Assembly: GCA_016801845.1 (NCBI GenBank) | Contig: CM028908.1 | Coordinates: forward strand, 22,207,047-22,271,046 | Source: Polydactylus sextarius | Lineage: Eukaryota > Chordata > Actinopteri > Polynemidae | Direction: 5' to 3' | DNA: 64,000 nucleotides | Shown: piece after piece, positions 51,201 through 59,527 of the stretch | Numbering within the stretch: the stretch's first letter is position 1 | Layout: every line of letters starts with the position of its first letter | The notes under the pieces: generated by a model | Told to the model about the DNA's origin: nothing | The model's database searches: none | Seen by the model: only the letters and a program-made list of their open reading frames with translations | Made by a program: the position numbers and the translations under genes

Positions 51201-54200
51201 GTAATCTAGCAACCCCCTATGATGCAGAAGGTTTTTGTGTGTGTGTGTGTGTGAGTGTGCGTGCGCGCTCCGGGAATCTCCTCCTCAGTCCCACCCCTTC
51301 ACATTAGTTCAGTGCGTGTGGTAAAGGAGGCGGGCTATGCTGCACCACTCATTCTACTCAGAAGCTCAGCGCGCTCATCATCCTCCACATCCACCGGGAC
51401 TTGGACAACCAACGCTCCACTGTCTCTCTTTGAACTAGGCTGTGTTTTTCTTTGAATGGGGAAAAACTCTCTCCGTTTTCTTTATTAAACTGGCTCTGAC
51501 TAGTTCTGTTACCGATGTGGAGCTTTAAACGCTATAACACCAAATTAAGACGCTTTTTGGACTCGAGGTGGGACGCGGTGTTTGCGTTTTGGATGTGCGG
51601 TTCTTGGCGCTGCGCACACCGGCTCAAGCACCCGAAGTGCTAGTAGTAGGACTGTATTGAGGACTTTAAAAGACTTTGTGTTGAAGGAGGAGGGGGTTGG
51701 AGGCAGAAAACCCCCAGCAGCGAAGCAGTAAAATGGTCCAGAACGTAATTCTGGTGTTTTTCCGCAGGAGACTGAGCCAGAGACCGGCGGTGGAAGAGCT
51801 GGAGAGCCGGAACATCCTCAAGCGTAAGTAGTTTAACCGTCGACAGAAGCTTTCTGTTTTTTCTATGGAGAGTGGGAGTGATAATGACTATAATTGTGTC
51901 TGTGGTGACCAGTTACTTTCATCTCGTTGTGCTTTTCATCAGAAAAAAGTTTATAAACCCCGAGAAATCAATTCCAAGTCTTTTACTAAAAACGTAAATA
52001 TTTATTAACTTCATATAAATTTCAAAATAAGACCACTTTACGTTTAGTACTCATAAGTATACAATACTTATAAGTTATTTATTTTATTTTTTTGATAATG
52101 TTTGGTCATTGACTCTCTTTTATCACCATAAAGTGAAACTTTCTCCGTTTTTTTCACGGTTGATACAAAACAACACATTCAGTGACAGTAACTTGAGATC
52201 TTGGAAACTTTTTTGGACAATTTTGAGACAAACAATCAACGCAGAAAGAAATCAGTCAGTTCAGTTTGTCAGCTTTTTGTTTGTGATAAAGTTCAAATAT
52301 AGACGATTTATGGACAGTTTAGAGTAAATAATAGAGCACTGACTATAAATTCACCAGTTCACTGTAATTATTCCTATCACTGTGTTTCAATGGGGACTTA
52401 AAACCTCAGCAGCAACTCATTTGTTGTAGCTCCAAGTGTTGGTTTGCATGTTACATTTTCTCTCATCGGGCCTTTTACTGATGTTTGACTCTTTAACATG
52501 TCTTCCTCAGGGATGTGGTCTCAGATTGTAGCACTTGTAGTTGTGAAACTTGACCCACTGTCCCTGAAAAGACGCAACATTTATGAAACGGCCCCGTGAG
52601 GAATGAAGCCCCATATTAGCTGTAACAGGGCCACCTGTGATCTCTGAGCAGCTGTCACACACCCCCACTCCTCAGGACACACACCCTGAGCCGACAACAC
52701 ATCCGCTGACAAATTAAAAGCCTTTATGTAGAAATGTTAATAACTGTATCGCATGTTCCTGTCAGGCGCTGACACATGCCCCTACCTCAGTTGAAGCTCC
52801 CGAACTTCACTTCAGCGGCTCAATTTTGTTTTTGTTTTATGGAATTAAAAAACAAAAAGTGATTAAAAATAAATAGAGTGACATCTAGTAATCTCTCCAC
52901 TGTATCTAACAAAGACAAATCCTGTTAGTGCCCTAATCTCACTCTAACTCACACGGAGTGCTGATTCAGAGTCAGTCCATGGGTCCTCAGCCCTGTTTCA
53001 TGTCACAGACTGGATCATTTGAGAGTATTGATTGTGAGGAGGACTGGAGATTTTATCTCTGTTAATCACTGACTTCTACTGTTCATGGAACAGAGTGACA
53101 GTGTATTTGTCTGACATTCAGTTTGGTGACAGAACTTATCCCAGAAGGCCAAACATTTCTGATTACAGTGATTGTCATTTGATGTCCATCACTGTGGAAA
53201 TTATGTAATTAACAGATCTTGACTTGTTCTCTGGATTAATATTTCTCTTTTCTTGTGTCAACAGAGAGAAATGATCAGACAGAACAGGAGGAGAGGAGGG
53301 AAATCAAACAACGGCTGAACAGAAAGGTAGGCAGTTGCTGCGATTTGAGCAATTTCCTAAAATTTCATCCATGTAATCCCACACGCGAGCCCTCACGAGG
53401 ACCGTCATCCAGTCAAAACACAACCTTAATACCCAAGCTGCTGCTGCTGCTGTCCTTTCACGTTTAGTTTCTATCAGTATTCCCTTTAAATGCATTGATA
53501 AGCCGTCGAGAGCCACTGCTCACTGTTATGTCTGCTTACCAGTTGAACCAGAGGCCGACGGTGGATGAGCTGCGGGACAGAAAGATCCTGATTCGTTTCA
53601 GCGACTATGTAGAAGTGGCCAAAGCTCAGGACTATGACAGAAGAGCTGACAAACCCTGGACCAGACTGTCAGCTGCTGACAAGGTATCATTCAGGACAGT
53701 TCATCATCACAGACCTTTTAAATATTAAAATAATGCAAAACATCAGGCTGTTTGCAAATCTTAAGTTCACTTTTTGAAAAATAAATAAAGGCCCTCAGTG
53801 TTTTTGTATGTGATTATGGGCTGTTTGGAGAGGCCGCACGCAGACAGCAGGATTGTTATGACAGGGGATTGTGCTGCAGGAGGTTGTTCAGTCTTTGCCT
53901 GAGGAGTTTTAGTTCGCAGCCGTCAGACTCTGTAGAAACAAACACTGTCACAACCAATGCTGCAGTTGCAAGGATGTTCATCAACCATAATTTCTTACAT
54001 GAGTCATTTTTAATTCTTAAATCCATCCATCCATCAGCTCTGCTACTTATCTTACTTTTTATCATTAGAAGTGATTGTTTAACCCTCCTGATGTGTTTTA
54101 TAAAAGTAGGTCATAGTGTCTCTTCTGTTTCATATTTAATACTTTTTCTTCAGTGATCATCAAATTGGTTTTAATAGGTCATAAATTTAACGTGTTGCAT

Positions 54201-54998
54201 CCTGTAGAAACCACAGTCTGTTATTGTTTAACATTTCTTATTTAATTTCTTGGTCACTATAGTTTCAACTACATAAAACCCAGTCAAGCTCACATAATCA
54301 GTACTTCAATGACAGATATTCCTGCATTTTCATAACATTCCCTGTTGAGTTTAATCACCTGAGCATCAGTGTGTGAGGGACTGCACCTGAGTTCACACTT
54401 CATGTCACTTCTGTCCACAGGCAGCAATACGGAAAGAGCTGAACGAGTTCAAAAGCAACGAGATGGAAGTTCATTCTTCGAGCAGACATCTGACGAGGTA
54501 AATGGGACTGTGCTATCTTCTTTTTTTTATTTTTGCTTTTTTTGTCAGCTTCATTGTTAGCAGATGATCTCTAAGGGGGTCGCTGTGACATTGTGCTAAG
54601 ACTCGAGGTCCATTATCCCACGGCCTCACTTCAGTGAGTGCACACCCTGCAGAGCTGAGCTTAAATTTAGCTGTAACCAGGTCCCTTGAGATGAGAAAGT
54701 TGCACCCTTTTGCACCACCTCTCCACTATAATGAATGTCCGCACATATTTAGCTTACGTTTTGCTTATATCAGGAGTGTCTGTTACTAAAAAAAAAAACC
54801 CTCCTCTGAATTAGTTGGGGTTGTGCTTACGCAAGACCCCATTTTTTTTGAAGAACACGATTGGCTGCTTTTAAGAGCAGTTCTTGTCATTGGGCTAATA
54901 ATAGGACTTTTGATTGATGAAACGCTGCTGGGTGAATATTTTCGCCCACGCTCACTTTACCCTCTTTTCCCCCCTTTTGCAGGTTCCACCGGCCTTAG
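10983..54998 (+). CDS. phactr3: Phosphatase and actin regulator 3 (scapinin)
   Basis: Binds G-actin through RPEL motifs and protein phosphatase 1 through its C-terminus, linking actin state to PP1 targeting (family knowledge). Coding exons: 10983-11091, 29403-29561, 29713-29787, 29912-30052, 31735-31965, 32063-32270, 32711-32904, 34791-34944, 51768-51823, 53265-53326, 53543-53683, 54421-54497, 54983-54998. They join in phase to 540 codons plus TAG; human PHACTR3 is 559. Landmarks: GRSQSDPS near the start, RTPPVRRNSK at 55-64, the basic FKPWKWRKKK at 72-81, a weak RPEL-N at about 92-112, TPTGSPHL and ELHRALATKHRQD in the middle, RPEL1-3 at about 383-408, 421-446 and 459-484, then the PP1-binding IRFSDYVEV and PWTRL, ending HLTRFHRP. 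The first ATG has a strong CACCATGG context. The PHACTR3 assignment rather than PHACTR1/2/4 rests on the N-terminus and the middle region; the a or b fish copy cannot be told. Confidence 0.95.
14512..14562. repeat. Perfect 19-bp inverted repeat, 13-nt loop
   Basis: Left arm TTTTTACCCAAAGGACCAG at 14512-14530 is exactly complementary to 14544-14562. Flanking T and A runs could extend the stem by a few pairs. Confidence 0.9.
19391..19690 (+). repeat. Teleost dispersed repeat, two rearranged parts
   Basis: The part at 19497-19690 has the wording GGTGGCACAGTGG, 'CACCTCACAGCAAGAAGGTT', CCAGGTTAGATTGATTGACC and CTAAATTGCC typical of a very common teleost repeat. The part at 19391-19450 (TGTGATGGACTGACAACCTG) is what normally lies at its other end, so the copy is rearranged. 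Confidence 0.7.
21310..21600 (+). repeat. ERE-bearing teleost repeat, two adjacent copies
   Basis: The first copy (about 21325-21445) reads GTTCACTTG, GATGAACCGATTAGGTTTTA, then GGTCAAAGGTCACTGTGACC and CTCAC. The second (about 21440-21600) has CATCTGGCACAAACAGTAAC, GAAGTGATTAGGATTTTATT and AAAGGTCAAGTGTCAAGGTCAC. Related copies occur at 33690-33900, 37730-37860, 39100-39260 and 41590-41900. Confidence 0.75.
21378..21392. promoter_or_regulatory. Perfect estrogen response element palindrome
   Basis: AGGTCACTGTGACCT matches the consensus AGGTCAnnnTGACCT with no mismatch. It sits in the dispersed repeat, so the match alone does not show function. Confidence 0.6.
23725..23776 (+). repeat. (GT)26 microsatellite
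   Basis: Uninterrupted GT dinucleotides, just upstream of the exon 1b promoter region. Confidence 0.98.
23840..23848. promoter_or_regulatory. phactr3: Sp1-type GC box upstream of exon 1b
   Basis: GGGCGGGGC, about 300 bp before the exon 1b donor, in a C-rich segment with scattered CpG. Confidence 0.45.
24150..24156 (+). CDS. phactr3: PHACTR3 alternative first exon 1b (coding part)
   Basis: ATG at 24150 (CCTATGACAT) precedes the donor GTAAGT at 24157. The split codon joins exon 2 in phase 1, so the product would begin MTYGMDQQRALHS and lack the first 36 residues of the long form. An in-frame TAG at 24141-24143 closes the frame upstream. Upstream sequence to about 23.83 kb is CpG-richer than its surroundings and has a GC box. 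As I recall, human PHACTR3 also has an isoform starting at the matching MDQ, so initiation at the exon 2 Met is an alternative. The 5' UTR boundary is not visible. Confidence 0.6.
24867..25008. promoter_or_regulatory. CCAAT box and RFX X-box in GC-rich segment
   Basis: GATTGG (inverted CCAAT) at 24867-24872 and GTAACCATAGTAAC at 24995-25008, which fits the X-box GTNRCC-N2-RGYAAC exactly. The surrounding 24840-25080 is CpG-rich for this intron. Which transcript it might serve is unknown. Confidence 0.4.
26001..26059 (+). repeat. CT-rich microsatellite
   Basis: Mostly CT dinucleotides with a few interruptions. Confidence 0.95.
26251..26611. mobile_element. Decayed MITE with GCTGCACGA-type ends
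   Basis: Left end AGGCCTGCACAGTAC and right end GTCGTGCAGCCTT are imperfect inverted repeats matching a common teleost non-autonomous hAT-like element. No target-site duplication remains visible. Confidence 0.55.
28247..28290. repeat. Short hairpin, 9-bp stem
   Basis: TACCGAGCG at 28247-28255 pairs with CGCTCGGTA at 28282-28290; two more pairs follow after a T-T mismatch. Confidence 0.7.
28440..28545 (-). repeat. Second ATATAGCGCCA-type repeat copy
   Basis: The minus strand reads TATAGCGCCAGATCATAAAA and CATTTATCTCAAAGCAC, matching the repeat at 878-960, with AATTG units at its edge. Confidence 0.75.
29403..29561 (+). CDS. phactr3: PHACTR3 exon 2
   Basis: Encodes residues 37-89: GMDQQ, SGVRTPPVRRNSKLA and the basic FKPWKWRKKKNEK, the conserved PHACTR N-terminal box with nuclear-localisation character. 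Phase 1 at both ends; donor GTGAGT. Confidence 0.95.
29713..29787 (+). CDS. phactr3: PHACTR3 exon 3 (RPEL-N region)
   Basis: Encodes TGEKKAAVRQKRHDLVKRNP, the position of RPEL-N in PHACTR proteins. The usual REEL core reads RHDL and the following glycine-leucine part is absent. Acceptor TTGTTTAG, phase 1 in and out. Confidence 0.88.
29912..30052 (+). CDS. phactr3: PHACTR3 exon 4
   Basis: Encodes an acidic, probably disordered stretch (ESDLACGGNGEDPDTPTQSD...). Acceptor GCTTTCAG, donor GTAGAG, phase 1. Confidence 0.85.
30053..31734 (+). other. phactr3: PHACTR3 intron 4
   Basis: AT-rich, with an (AAT)n run at 30418-30437. Nothing else recognised. Confidence 0.6.
31735..31965 (+). CDS. phactr3: PHACTR3 exon 5
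   Basis: Encodes an acidic, Ser/Pro-rich linker ending STPPPPNLPVKLLTRLGSLD. Phase 1 in and out; donor GTGAGT. Confidence 0.88.
32063..32270 (+). CDS. phactr3: PHACTR3 exon 6
   Basis: Contains GRISTPTGSPHL and PPSCIIEELHRALATKHRQD, blocks diagnostic for PHACTR proteins and closest to PHACTR3. Phase 1 in, 2 out. Confidence 0.93.
32398..32580 (+). repeat. Decayed teleost dispersed repeat in intron 6
   Basis: 'AATTGGTTAATTGTTCCATA' followed by AAATGTCAACATATCATGAT and, near the end, AACGATGAGTTGATTGAAT resembles a common teleost repeat built around 'ATTAATCGATTA' words. Similar fragments lie near 27950-28010 and 28708-28760. Confidence 0.4.
32711..32904 (+). CDS. phactr3: PHACTR3 exon 7
   Basis: Encodes SFQAKEARSSPSKRRLEGRL, then SRTASTER, DENKENW and DSWNESVIS, matching the human PHACTR3 region. 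Phase 2 in, 1 out. Confidence 0.93.
33690..33900 (+). repeat. ERE-type teleost repeat copy
   Basis: Reads AACTCAGGAACGTTATGAAG, CATTTGGCACAAATGATCAC, GAAGTGATTAGACTATGGTG and AAAGGTCAAA. The hormone-element part is degraded. Confidence 0.65.
34124..34171. repeat. 48-bp near-perfect palindrome
   Basis: The 23-nt arm 34124-34146 (TTCATTTCTGACTCTG...) is exactly complementary to 34149-34171, with only GT between. It is cruciform-prone. Confidence 0.95.
34718..34749 (+). repeat. (AAAAC)n array
   Basis: About six AAAAC units, 42 bp before exon 8. Confidence 0.95.
34791..34944 (+). CDS. phactr3: PHACTR3 exon 8 (RPEL1)
   Basis: Encodes GTLPRRMRKELLAVKLRNRP, SKQELEDRNIFP and RQQIEMKLAK. RPEL1 is intact (LRNRPSKQELEDRNI). 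Phase 1 in, 2 out; donor GTGAGT. Confidence 0.95.
35158..35190 (+). repeat. (TA)n microsatellite
   Basis: Pure alternating AT, 33 nt. Confidence 0.95.
37730..37860 (+). repeat. ERE-type teleost repeat copy
   Basis: Reads ATATCTCAAGAATGGTTTGA, TTGGACTCAAGGATAAAC and AAAGGTCAAGGTCACTGTGA followed by TCTCAC. The hormone element differs from consensus by one base in the right half (TGATC for TGACC). Confidence 0.7.
37984..38007 (+). repeat. (GT)n microsatellite
   Basis: Twelve GT units. Confidence 0.95.
39100..39260 (+). repeat. ERE-type teleost repeat copy
   Basis: Reads ATTTCAAGAAAACCTCCAGC, AAATGTTCACTTGGG, ATAGATTTTGGTG and GGGTCAATGTGACTTCACAA; an imperfect ERE. Confidence 0.65.
41590..41900 (+). 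repeat. ERE-type teleost repeat copy
   Basis: Reads TATCTCAAGAACTCATTGAC, CATGAACTGATTAGATTGGT and CAAAGGTCAACATCACTGTA, followed by 'GGCTACTGTGACCACAC' and GGCCATAACTCATGAATG. The element is degraded. Confidence 0.65.
44821..44847 (+). repeat. (TG)n microsatellite
   Basis: About thirteen TG units. Confidence 0.95.
46019..46046. repeat. Perfect 12-bp hairpin, 4-nt loop
   Basis: AATACACTGTAT at 46019-46030 is exactly complementary to 46035-46046. Confidence 0.9.
48131..48230 (+). repeat. Compound TG/TA microsatellite
   Basis: A TG-rich part, then about 36 nt of TA, then TG and TA again. Confidence 0.95.
51240..51732 (+). promoter_or_regulatory. phactr3: Candidate internal promoter and 5' UTR
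   Basis: Sequence composition changes from AT-rich intron to CpG-richer, with TGCGTGCGCGCTCCGGGAAT, GGGACGCGGTGTTTGCG and TTGGCGCTGCGCACACCGG. It leads directly into an ATG at 51733 that is in frame with exon 9. An in-frame TGA at 51682-51684 closes the frame upstream. No start site can be fixed from sequence alone. Confidence 0.5.
51733..51823 (+). CDS. phactr3: PHACTR3 internal alternative first exon (9b)
   Basis: ATG at 51733 (AAAATGG context) reads MVQNVILVFFRR and continues in frame through the exon 9 acceptor (TTCCGCAG at 51767) into LSQRPAVEELESRNILK. If transcription begins in the CpG-richer segment just upstream, exon 9 serves as a first exon without splicing. The mRNA would then encode about 128 residues with RPEL2, RPEL3 and the PP1-binding tail but no nuclear-localisation box, RPEL-N or RPEL1. 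This is a prediction; the same bases are also the acceptor of the full-length transcript. Confidence 0.55.
51768..51823 (+). CDS. phactr3: PHACTR3 exon 9 (RPEL2)
   Basis: Encodes RLSQRPAVEELESRNILK. Phase 2 in (completing the K424 codon), phase 1 out at GTAAGT. Confidence 0.95.
51824..53264 (+). other. phactr3: PHACTR3 intron 9
   Basis: No exon, repeat or other signal recognised. Confidence 0.6.
53265..53326 (+). CDS. phactr3: PHACTR3 exon 10
   Basis: Encodes QRNDQTEQEERREIKQRLNR followed by K, linking RPEL2 and RPEL3. Phase 1 in, 0 out; donor GTAGGC. Confidence 0.95.
53543..53683 (+). CDS. phactr3: PHACTR3 exon 11 (RPEL3, PP1 motif)
   Basis: Starts LNQRPTVDELRDRKILIRFS (RPEL3 running into the RVxF-like LIRFSD), then DYVEVAKAQDYDRRADK and PWTRLSAADK. 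These are the contact elements of the PHACTR-PP1 holoenzyme (family knowledge). Phase 0 both ends. Confidence 0.96.
53684..54420 (+). other. phactr3: PHACTR3 intron 11
   Basis: No feature recognised. Confidence 0.6.
54421..54497 (+). CDS. phactr3: PHACTR3 exon 12
   Basis: Encodes AAIRKELNEFKSNEMEVHSS and SRHLT. Phase 0 in, 2 out. Confidence 0.95.
54983..54998 (+). CDS. phactr3: PHACTR3 exon 13 and stop
   Basis: Completes R and adds FHRP and TAG at 54996-54998, giving the invariant PHACTR ending HLTRFHRP. Acceptor CCCCTTTTGCAG. Confidence 0.95.
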
Positions 54999-55690
54999 CA
55001 AGGTTTCTTCTGTGAAGAGTTGCTGATACCTGGTTTTGTCAGTGAAGACCTTGCACGCAGTCTTCCAGCGCCCCGGCCCTGTCAGCGGGTGTCCTGATAT
55101 TGGGGTGGGGGGTTGGGGATCCAGCTAACCTTGGAGGCTATGTCTCTAGAAATGGAGTTGCCGGTGGACGGGAACGCATGCAGCAAGCTCCTTAACCCTC
55201 ATTTCACCTTGTCAGAGGAGCAGGAAGAGTCAAGGTCACGTATTTGCCATAGACGAGCAGAGACTTCTTTTTGTAAACAAACTTTTTTGAAAAATGTCCT
55301 TTTTTTTGACGCTGCAGGGGGAAAGTGTGCATGTGACCGAGTCGACCAGTCCCACACCACTATCAGTAGTCACATCCCCAAGCCGTGTCTGAGTCTCAGT
55401 GATTCAGTTGATGATGAGTTTCATATCGACAGTGTAAATGTTCTTAAACAGAAACCTTGTCTGTGTACGAGACAAAATCCCTTTGTAAGCACTATTTATT
55501 GTCTGCACAATACAGGTTTTCAATTTGTAACAAACTCTGGTTTGTCTTGTGTGTAGCATGATTTTTGGTGTTTTTTTAATATAATTTTGTACTCTCGCAA
55601 CACAGTGTCAGGATTAGGGTGATAATTACTCACTAAGCTTCAGAAATGTGCAGTAAACCCAGCAGAAAATAAAACTGTAGCCCACTTTGC
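54999..55690 (+). other. phactr3: PHACTR3 3' UTR
   Basis: Runs from the stop to just past AATAAA at 55668-55673. A 147-codon open frame inside it (55113-55556) has no recognisable domain and is treated as chance. Confidence 0.6.
55668..55673 (+). terminator. phactr3: Poly(A) signal of PHACTR3
   Basis: AATAAA about 670 nt after the stop. Other distal sites cannot be excluded. Confidence 0.55.
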
Positions 55691-57382
55691 AACCTTGTTG
55701 CATCGAATCAAGCAGCCACTGACCTGTTTCTTCTCATAATATTATTCTCTGATGAATTAGGACGTGCGTCATTTCCATGGTGTTGAACAGGTTAGTTAAG
55801 TTCAAGACCCTTGTGAAAACAAGTTCACCTGACTGCGCTCGTCCAATTTGGAGCAAGTTGCTGATCTAATAACTAAACTGGCAGAGGGACAAGAATGAAA
55901 GAACCAAGCCTTTTGTGTGTGGCTCACCAAGCTTGTTATTCTCAAACATTAAAATAATGTAGGTGCACATGAGGTCGGTGTAAAGCCTCTTTCAGAAGTT
56001 GGAAGCCTCTTACCTGATATTAAATTAAAAAGAAAAAAAAAATGAAACCAACCCTGTTGTGTTAGGATCAGATCAACAGCAGGTTTTTAGGTTTGTCTCT
56101 GACATCAACACATTATGTGAGTCACCACCTCCGTCCCTGGCCTCGGTGGAGGAACAGATGGCATCTCCAGTTTAAACCTACTGTACTCCAGGACCACTCG
56201 CTGTCTGGAGTAATGAAACCAGCAGCTTTACTGGACCAGATATGCGACGGCTGATAGTGACCAGTCTGGTCCAGAGTGACATTCTGAAGAAAAAAAAAAA
56301 CCTGTGGAGGCACGTGGGAGGAAGAAGGGAAGGGATGCTGTGATGTGGTTATGAGTGGGGGATATCCTGACTTCCGGGTGTCCCTCAGATGGGTGAAAGC
56401 CAAGAGCAAGCACACATGCTCAACATATGTTGTGCAGTTTTGGGCCAAGTGTGACCGTGATGACTTTATGGTTCAAAAATAGAGTTTCGGATTATAAATC
56501 GCGTCATAATTTGGAAGATTTCCTGTTTTCCAAACTGTATTTTTTAACACATTTGGCCAGTAATTTAGTTGCAGTGTATAAAAATAGTACTCAGCGTCAC
56601 TATTACTCAACAACCACCAGAAATAAGCTTTTATAGTAAAAAAAAAATTACCCCCATGAATAGAAGGAAATCAGTTTCATGTTTGAGAATCACAATTTCA
56701 ATATGGCTTATCCTGTTAAGGACAAAAACAACCACTTACACCTTTAGCCTGTGGCAGGAAACCACAACCACCACTGAGACTGACAAAGAACAAATATTAT
56801 ACATGATAGATGTTTTATTGCAAAACACACAGAGCATCATGGTGTTTTTCAGTGATGTAACTGGAATCAATGAGACTAAAAAGGATGCATCAGTTTTCAC
56901 AATTCACTCTCAGTCCTCGGAGCAAACGTCATAGCTGAGAATTATTGTCTTGGCTCATGACACGGTATCTTCTTATGTAACCACCAGAAACAAACACAAT
57001 ATGACAGATAAAGGCACAGAGCTGCGAGGCTGCATGGATGTGTTTTCCAACTACAGGATGCCAACATGACAGCTAGGACCATCAGTGTGGAACATTCACA
57101 AAAATGAGTTCTGTATAAGAGTGATGGAAATGCCAGTGTTCATGTGACAGTTCATCCACAGAGAAGATTTAAAAGCAGCACACAGTACTCAGGTGTCTTC
57201 TACTTGCTGCTGCAGGTCACTGTTATTGCACAAAATTTTATACACCACACCTCAAAACAACAGCCACAACAGAATATCCTATGGAGCCTCAAGGCTGCAG
57301 GTTATGACTCCCCTGAACACGATAAACAACAAGACTCATTACACACTTTTTTGATGGTAGATGGCACGATTTTCTCAGGAAT

Positions 57383-57480
57383 CAATGGTGAAATGTAACT
57401 TAGGTACATTTACTCAAGTAGCTGCTGTACTTCAGCAGCCTACAATTTTGAGTGTTTCTGCAATTAATGTTTCTGCATAA
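57383..57480 (+). repeat. hAT-type MITE fragment
   Basis: Starts CAATGGTGAAATGTAACTTA followed by GGTACATTTACTCAAGT, a decayed form of a common teleost element end. Confidence 0.65.
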
Positions 57481-58167
57481 TGAATACAATTTAAAGATAA
57501 TGCCTCTAACTTTAATAAGGTGAGAGTTTTTACTGAACATTTCATCCACTACAGGTGGGAGGATGAAGCCAGTTGATGATGTCAGTTACTGTGATGTAAA
57601 CTCACCCAGAGCACCAATATTTACAATCTGCAAGTTTTAAAATTGAATTTCTGTAAAAACAAACAAACAAAAACTTTACTACTTTTTTTTTGTCAGTTTC
57701 AGTTACTTATTGCTTCTCAGATTTAATTTTACACACAAAACATGTGTCATCTATGAAAATATGATGTGTTATAACAGACTAAACTGCTCAAAAGTAAGTT
57801 AAGTTGCGAAACATCACTCTGCTTAAAAGATGTGGACACTGGAAACAGAAAGAAAATACTTATTGTGATTTAAATGAAACACATGGTGTCTTAGATTTAA
57901 ACAATGGCGCCATCTCATGTCTTTTAACTGCAACAGCCTCAAAATTATGAACGGATGCAGAAGTGCCATCATATCAAAGCTGCAGTTACCAAATCAGTGA
58001 ATATATTTTTTACCCCACAATCAAAAAATGAAAAAAAACAAAAAAACAAAATCCATTATGTCTATCTCTTTACAGCTGAAAGAATAGGCCTGTATACCTG
58101 TCCTGTCAGAGAGATTGTGGATGTTAACAAAATTCAAGATGTATTTATTGGTATTTAAGAAATTGCA

Positions 58168-58260
58168 GTTGTGGAAAAAGTATTCAGATGCTTGGATTTG
58201 GAAACATATACTACAGAGTTAATGCTACAGTTGGCAAATACTATACTATACTATTACATA
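58168..58260 (+). repeat. Teleost dispersed repeat fragment
   Basis: GTTGTGGAAAAAGTATTCAG followed by ATGCTTGGATTTGG resembles another common teleost MITE-type element end. Confidence 0.5.
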
Positions 58261-59494
58261 AAACATTTTCTATAACAATTAAATGTCATCAGCAAATATA
58301 CAAGACCTCATAATGCAGAATAGACCTTTTCAGTTAGACAGAATTAGACTGTAGACCATAATTAAATCTGCATTAACACGCAGTCAGCATTTTAATGTGA
58401 AGTAGAATTAACTAGTATTGTTTTGTTTTTTATTGCTTTATTCTTTTCTCAAACTCCAATGACAATTTTATTCTAACATTTTGTCACCATCACAGATTGT
58501 ACTTTTAGTTAGAAATTCCATTATTTTAGTATTCTCTGATTGATAAGTGATAAAAGGCTTGATGTATTCAATTAGTTGTCAGATGTTCAGGTGGCTGCTA
58601 ACACGTGTAAAAATGTCATACAGCTTCAGGGACCACTGCAGGTGGAAGAATGATCCCTCCCCCTGCAGCCAAACATTGATATCTGCCAACACGTTCTCTG
58701 GAATCTGGGCTCTCATAGCAGTGGAAAATTTTTGGTGAAAGGTCACTCACTGTCAGGGGATCTAAAGGAACCTGGTCGCAGTGCAACATGTACAAGCTAA
58801 CACTACTTGCCCTATTCCCTTTCATTAAACAAAACAAGCTCCAGAAGAATGAGGTCAAGCCCTGTTGGTTATAGCAGAAAGTAAACAAGCTGCTCAGGTT
58901 TCAGATGGATCATTAAGTCTGATCCAATATGTGTGAAATCAGCGAACAATATAGATTTGTTGTCTTGCACAAATTCTTTCTTCTGACACAAAAATGGTGT
59001 TTGTCTCGCTCAGACTATCAGTAATTGAACTGGGACATCAAACTTGTGGAAGTGCAAAGTGAACAAACTGCAGGTGAGGTGGCAGGAATTTAGTCTTTAA
59101 AAGACCAGCAGGAACCTTCCATGACGTCACACAGACTGGGAATATTTCACAGGAGTAGTTCAGTTTACTTGTTATGAGACTATGTCAAGAGGAGTATGAT
59201 GGCTCAGATTTTAAACACTGAAAATCTGTGCTATACACTGGAGCTGTGGAGTTTGAATGATACCAGTGACTTAAAGCTAAGATGACTTGGGCCCTGCTGC
59301 TTTGATTTTGACCATTTCATTAATTGTTGTTATTCATTAATCTTTTCTGTGAGTCCAAAACTTAGTGCAATACTAAATCAAAGGTGTAGCTCTTTAAGGC
59401 TGAACTGTTGAACAATTGTGTGGTTAAACTTTTTTTTAAGCTATCATTTATTAGAATCTGTTTTGTAATGGAGTGTAATATTAGCTTTAAAAGA

Positions 59495-59527
59495 TCTAAG
59501 TGTTTTCTTGTAGAGAAAACACTTAGA
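59495..59527. repeat. Perfect 14-bp hairpin, 5-nt loop
   Basis: TCTAAGTGTTTTCT at 59495-59508 pairs exactly with 59514-59527 around the loop TGTAG. Confidence 0.9.

Larger units (their letters stand above)
34945..51767 (+). other. phactr3: PHACTR3 intron 8 (16.8 kb)
   Basis: Separates RPEL1 from RPEL2. No foreign coding exon recognised. Contents: TA array (35158-35190), ERE-type repeats (37730-37860, 39100-39260, 41590-41900), GT runs (37984-38007, 44821-44847), a long GT/TA array (48131-48230), a 12-bp hairpin (46019-46046), and at its 3' end the internal promoter region (51.24-51.77 kb). Remaining stretches show nothing recognised. Confidence 0.7.

Noticed and set aside
55113..55556. 147-codon open frame after PHACTR3
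   Set aside because: It lies within the PHACTR3 3' UTR, has no recognisable domain and uneven composition; treated as chance.
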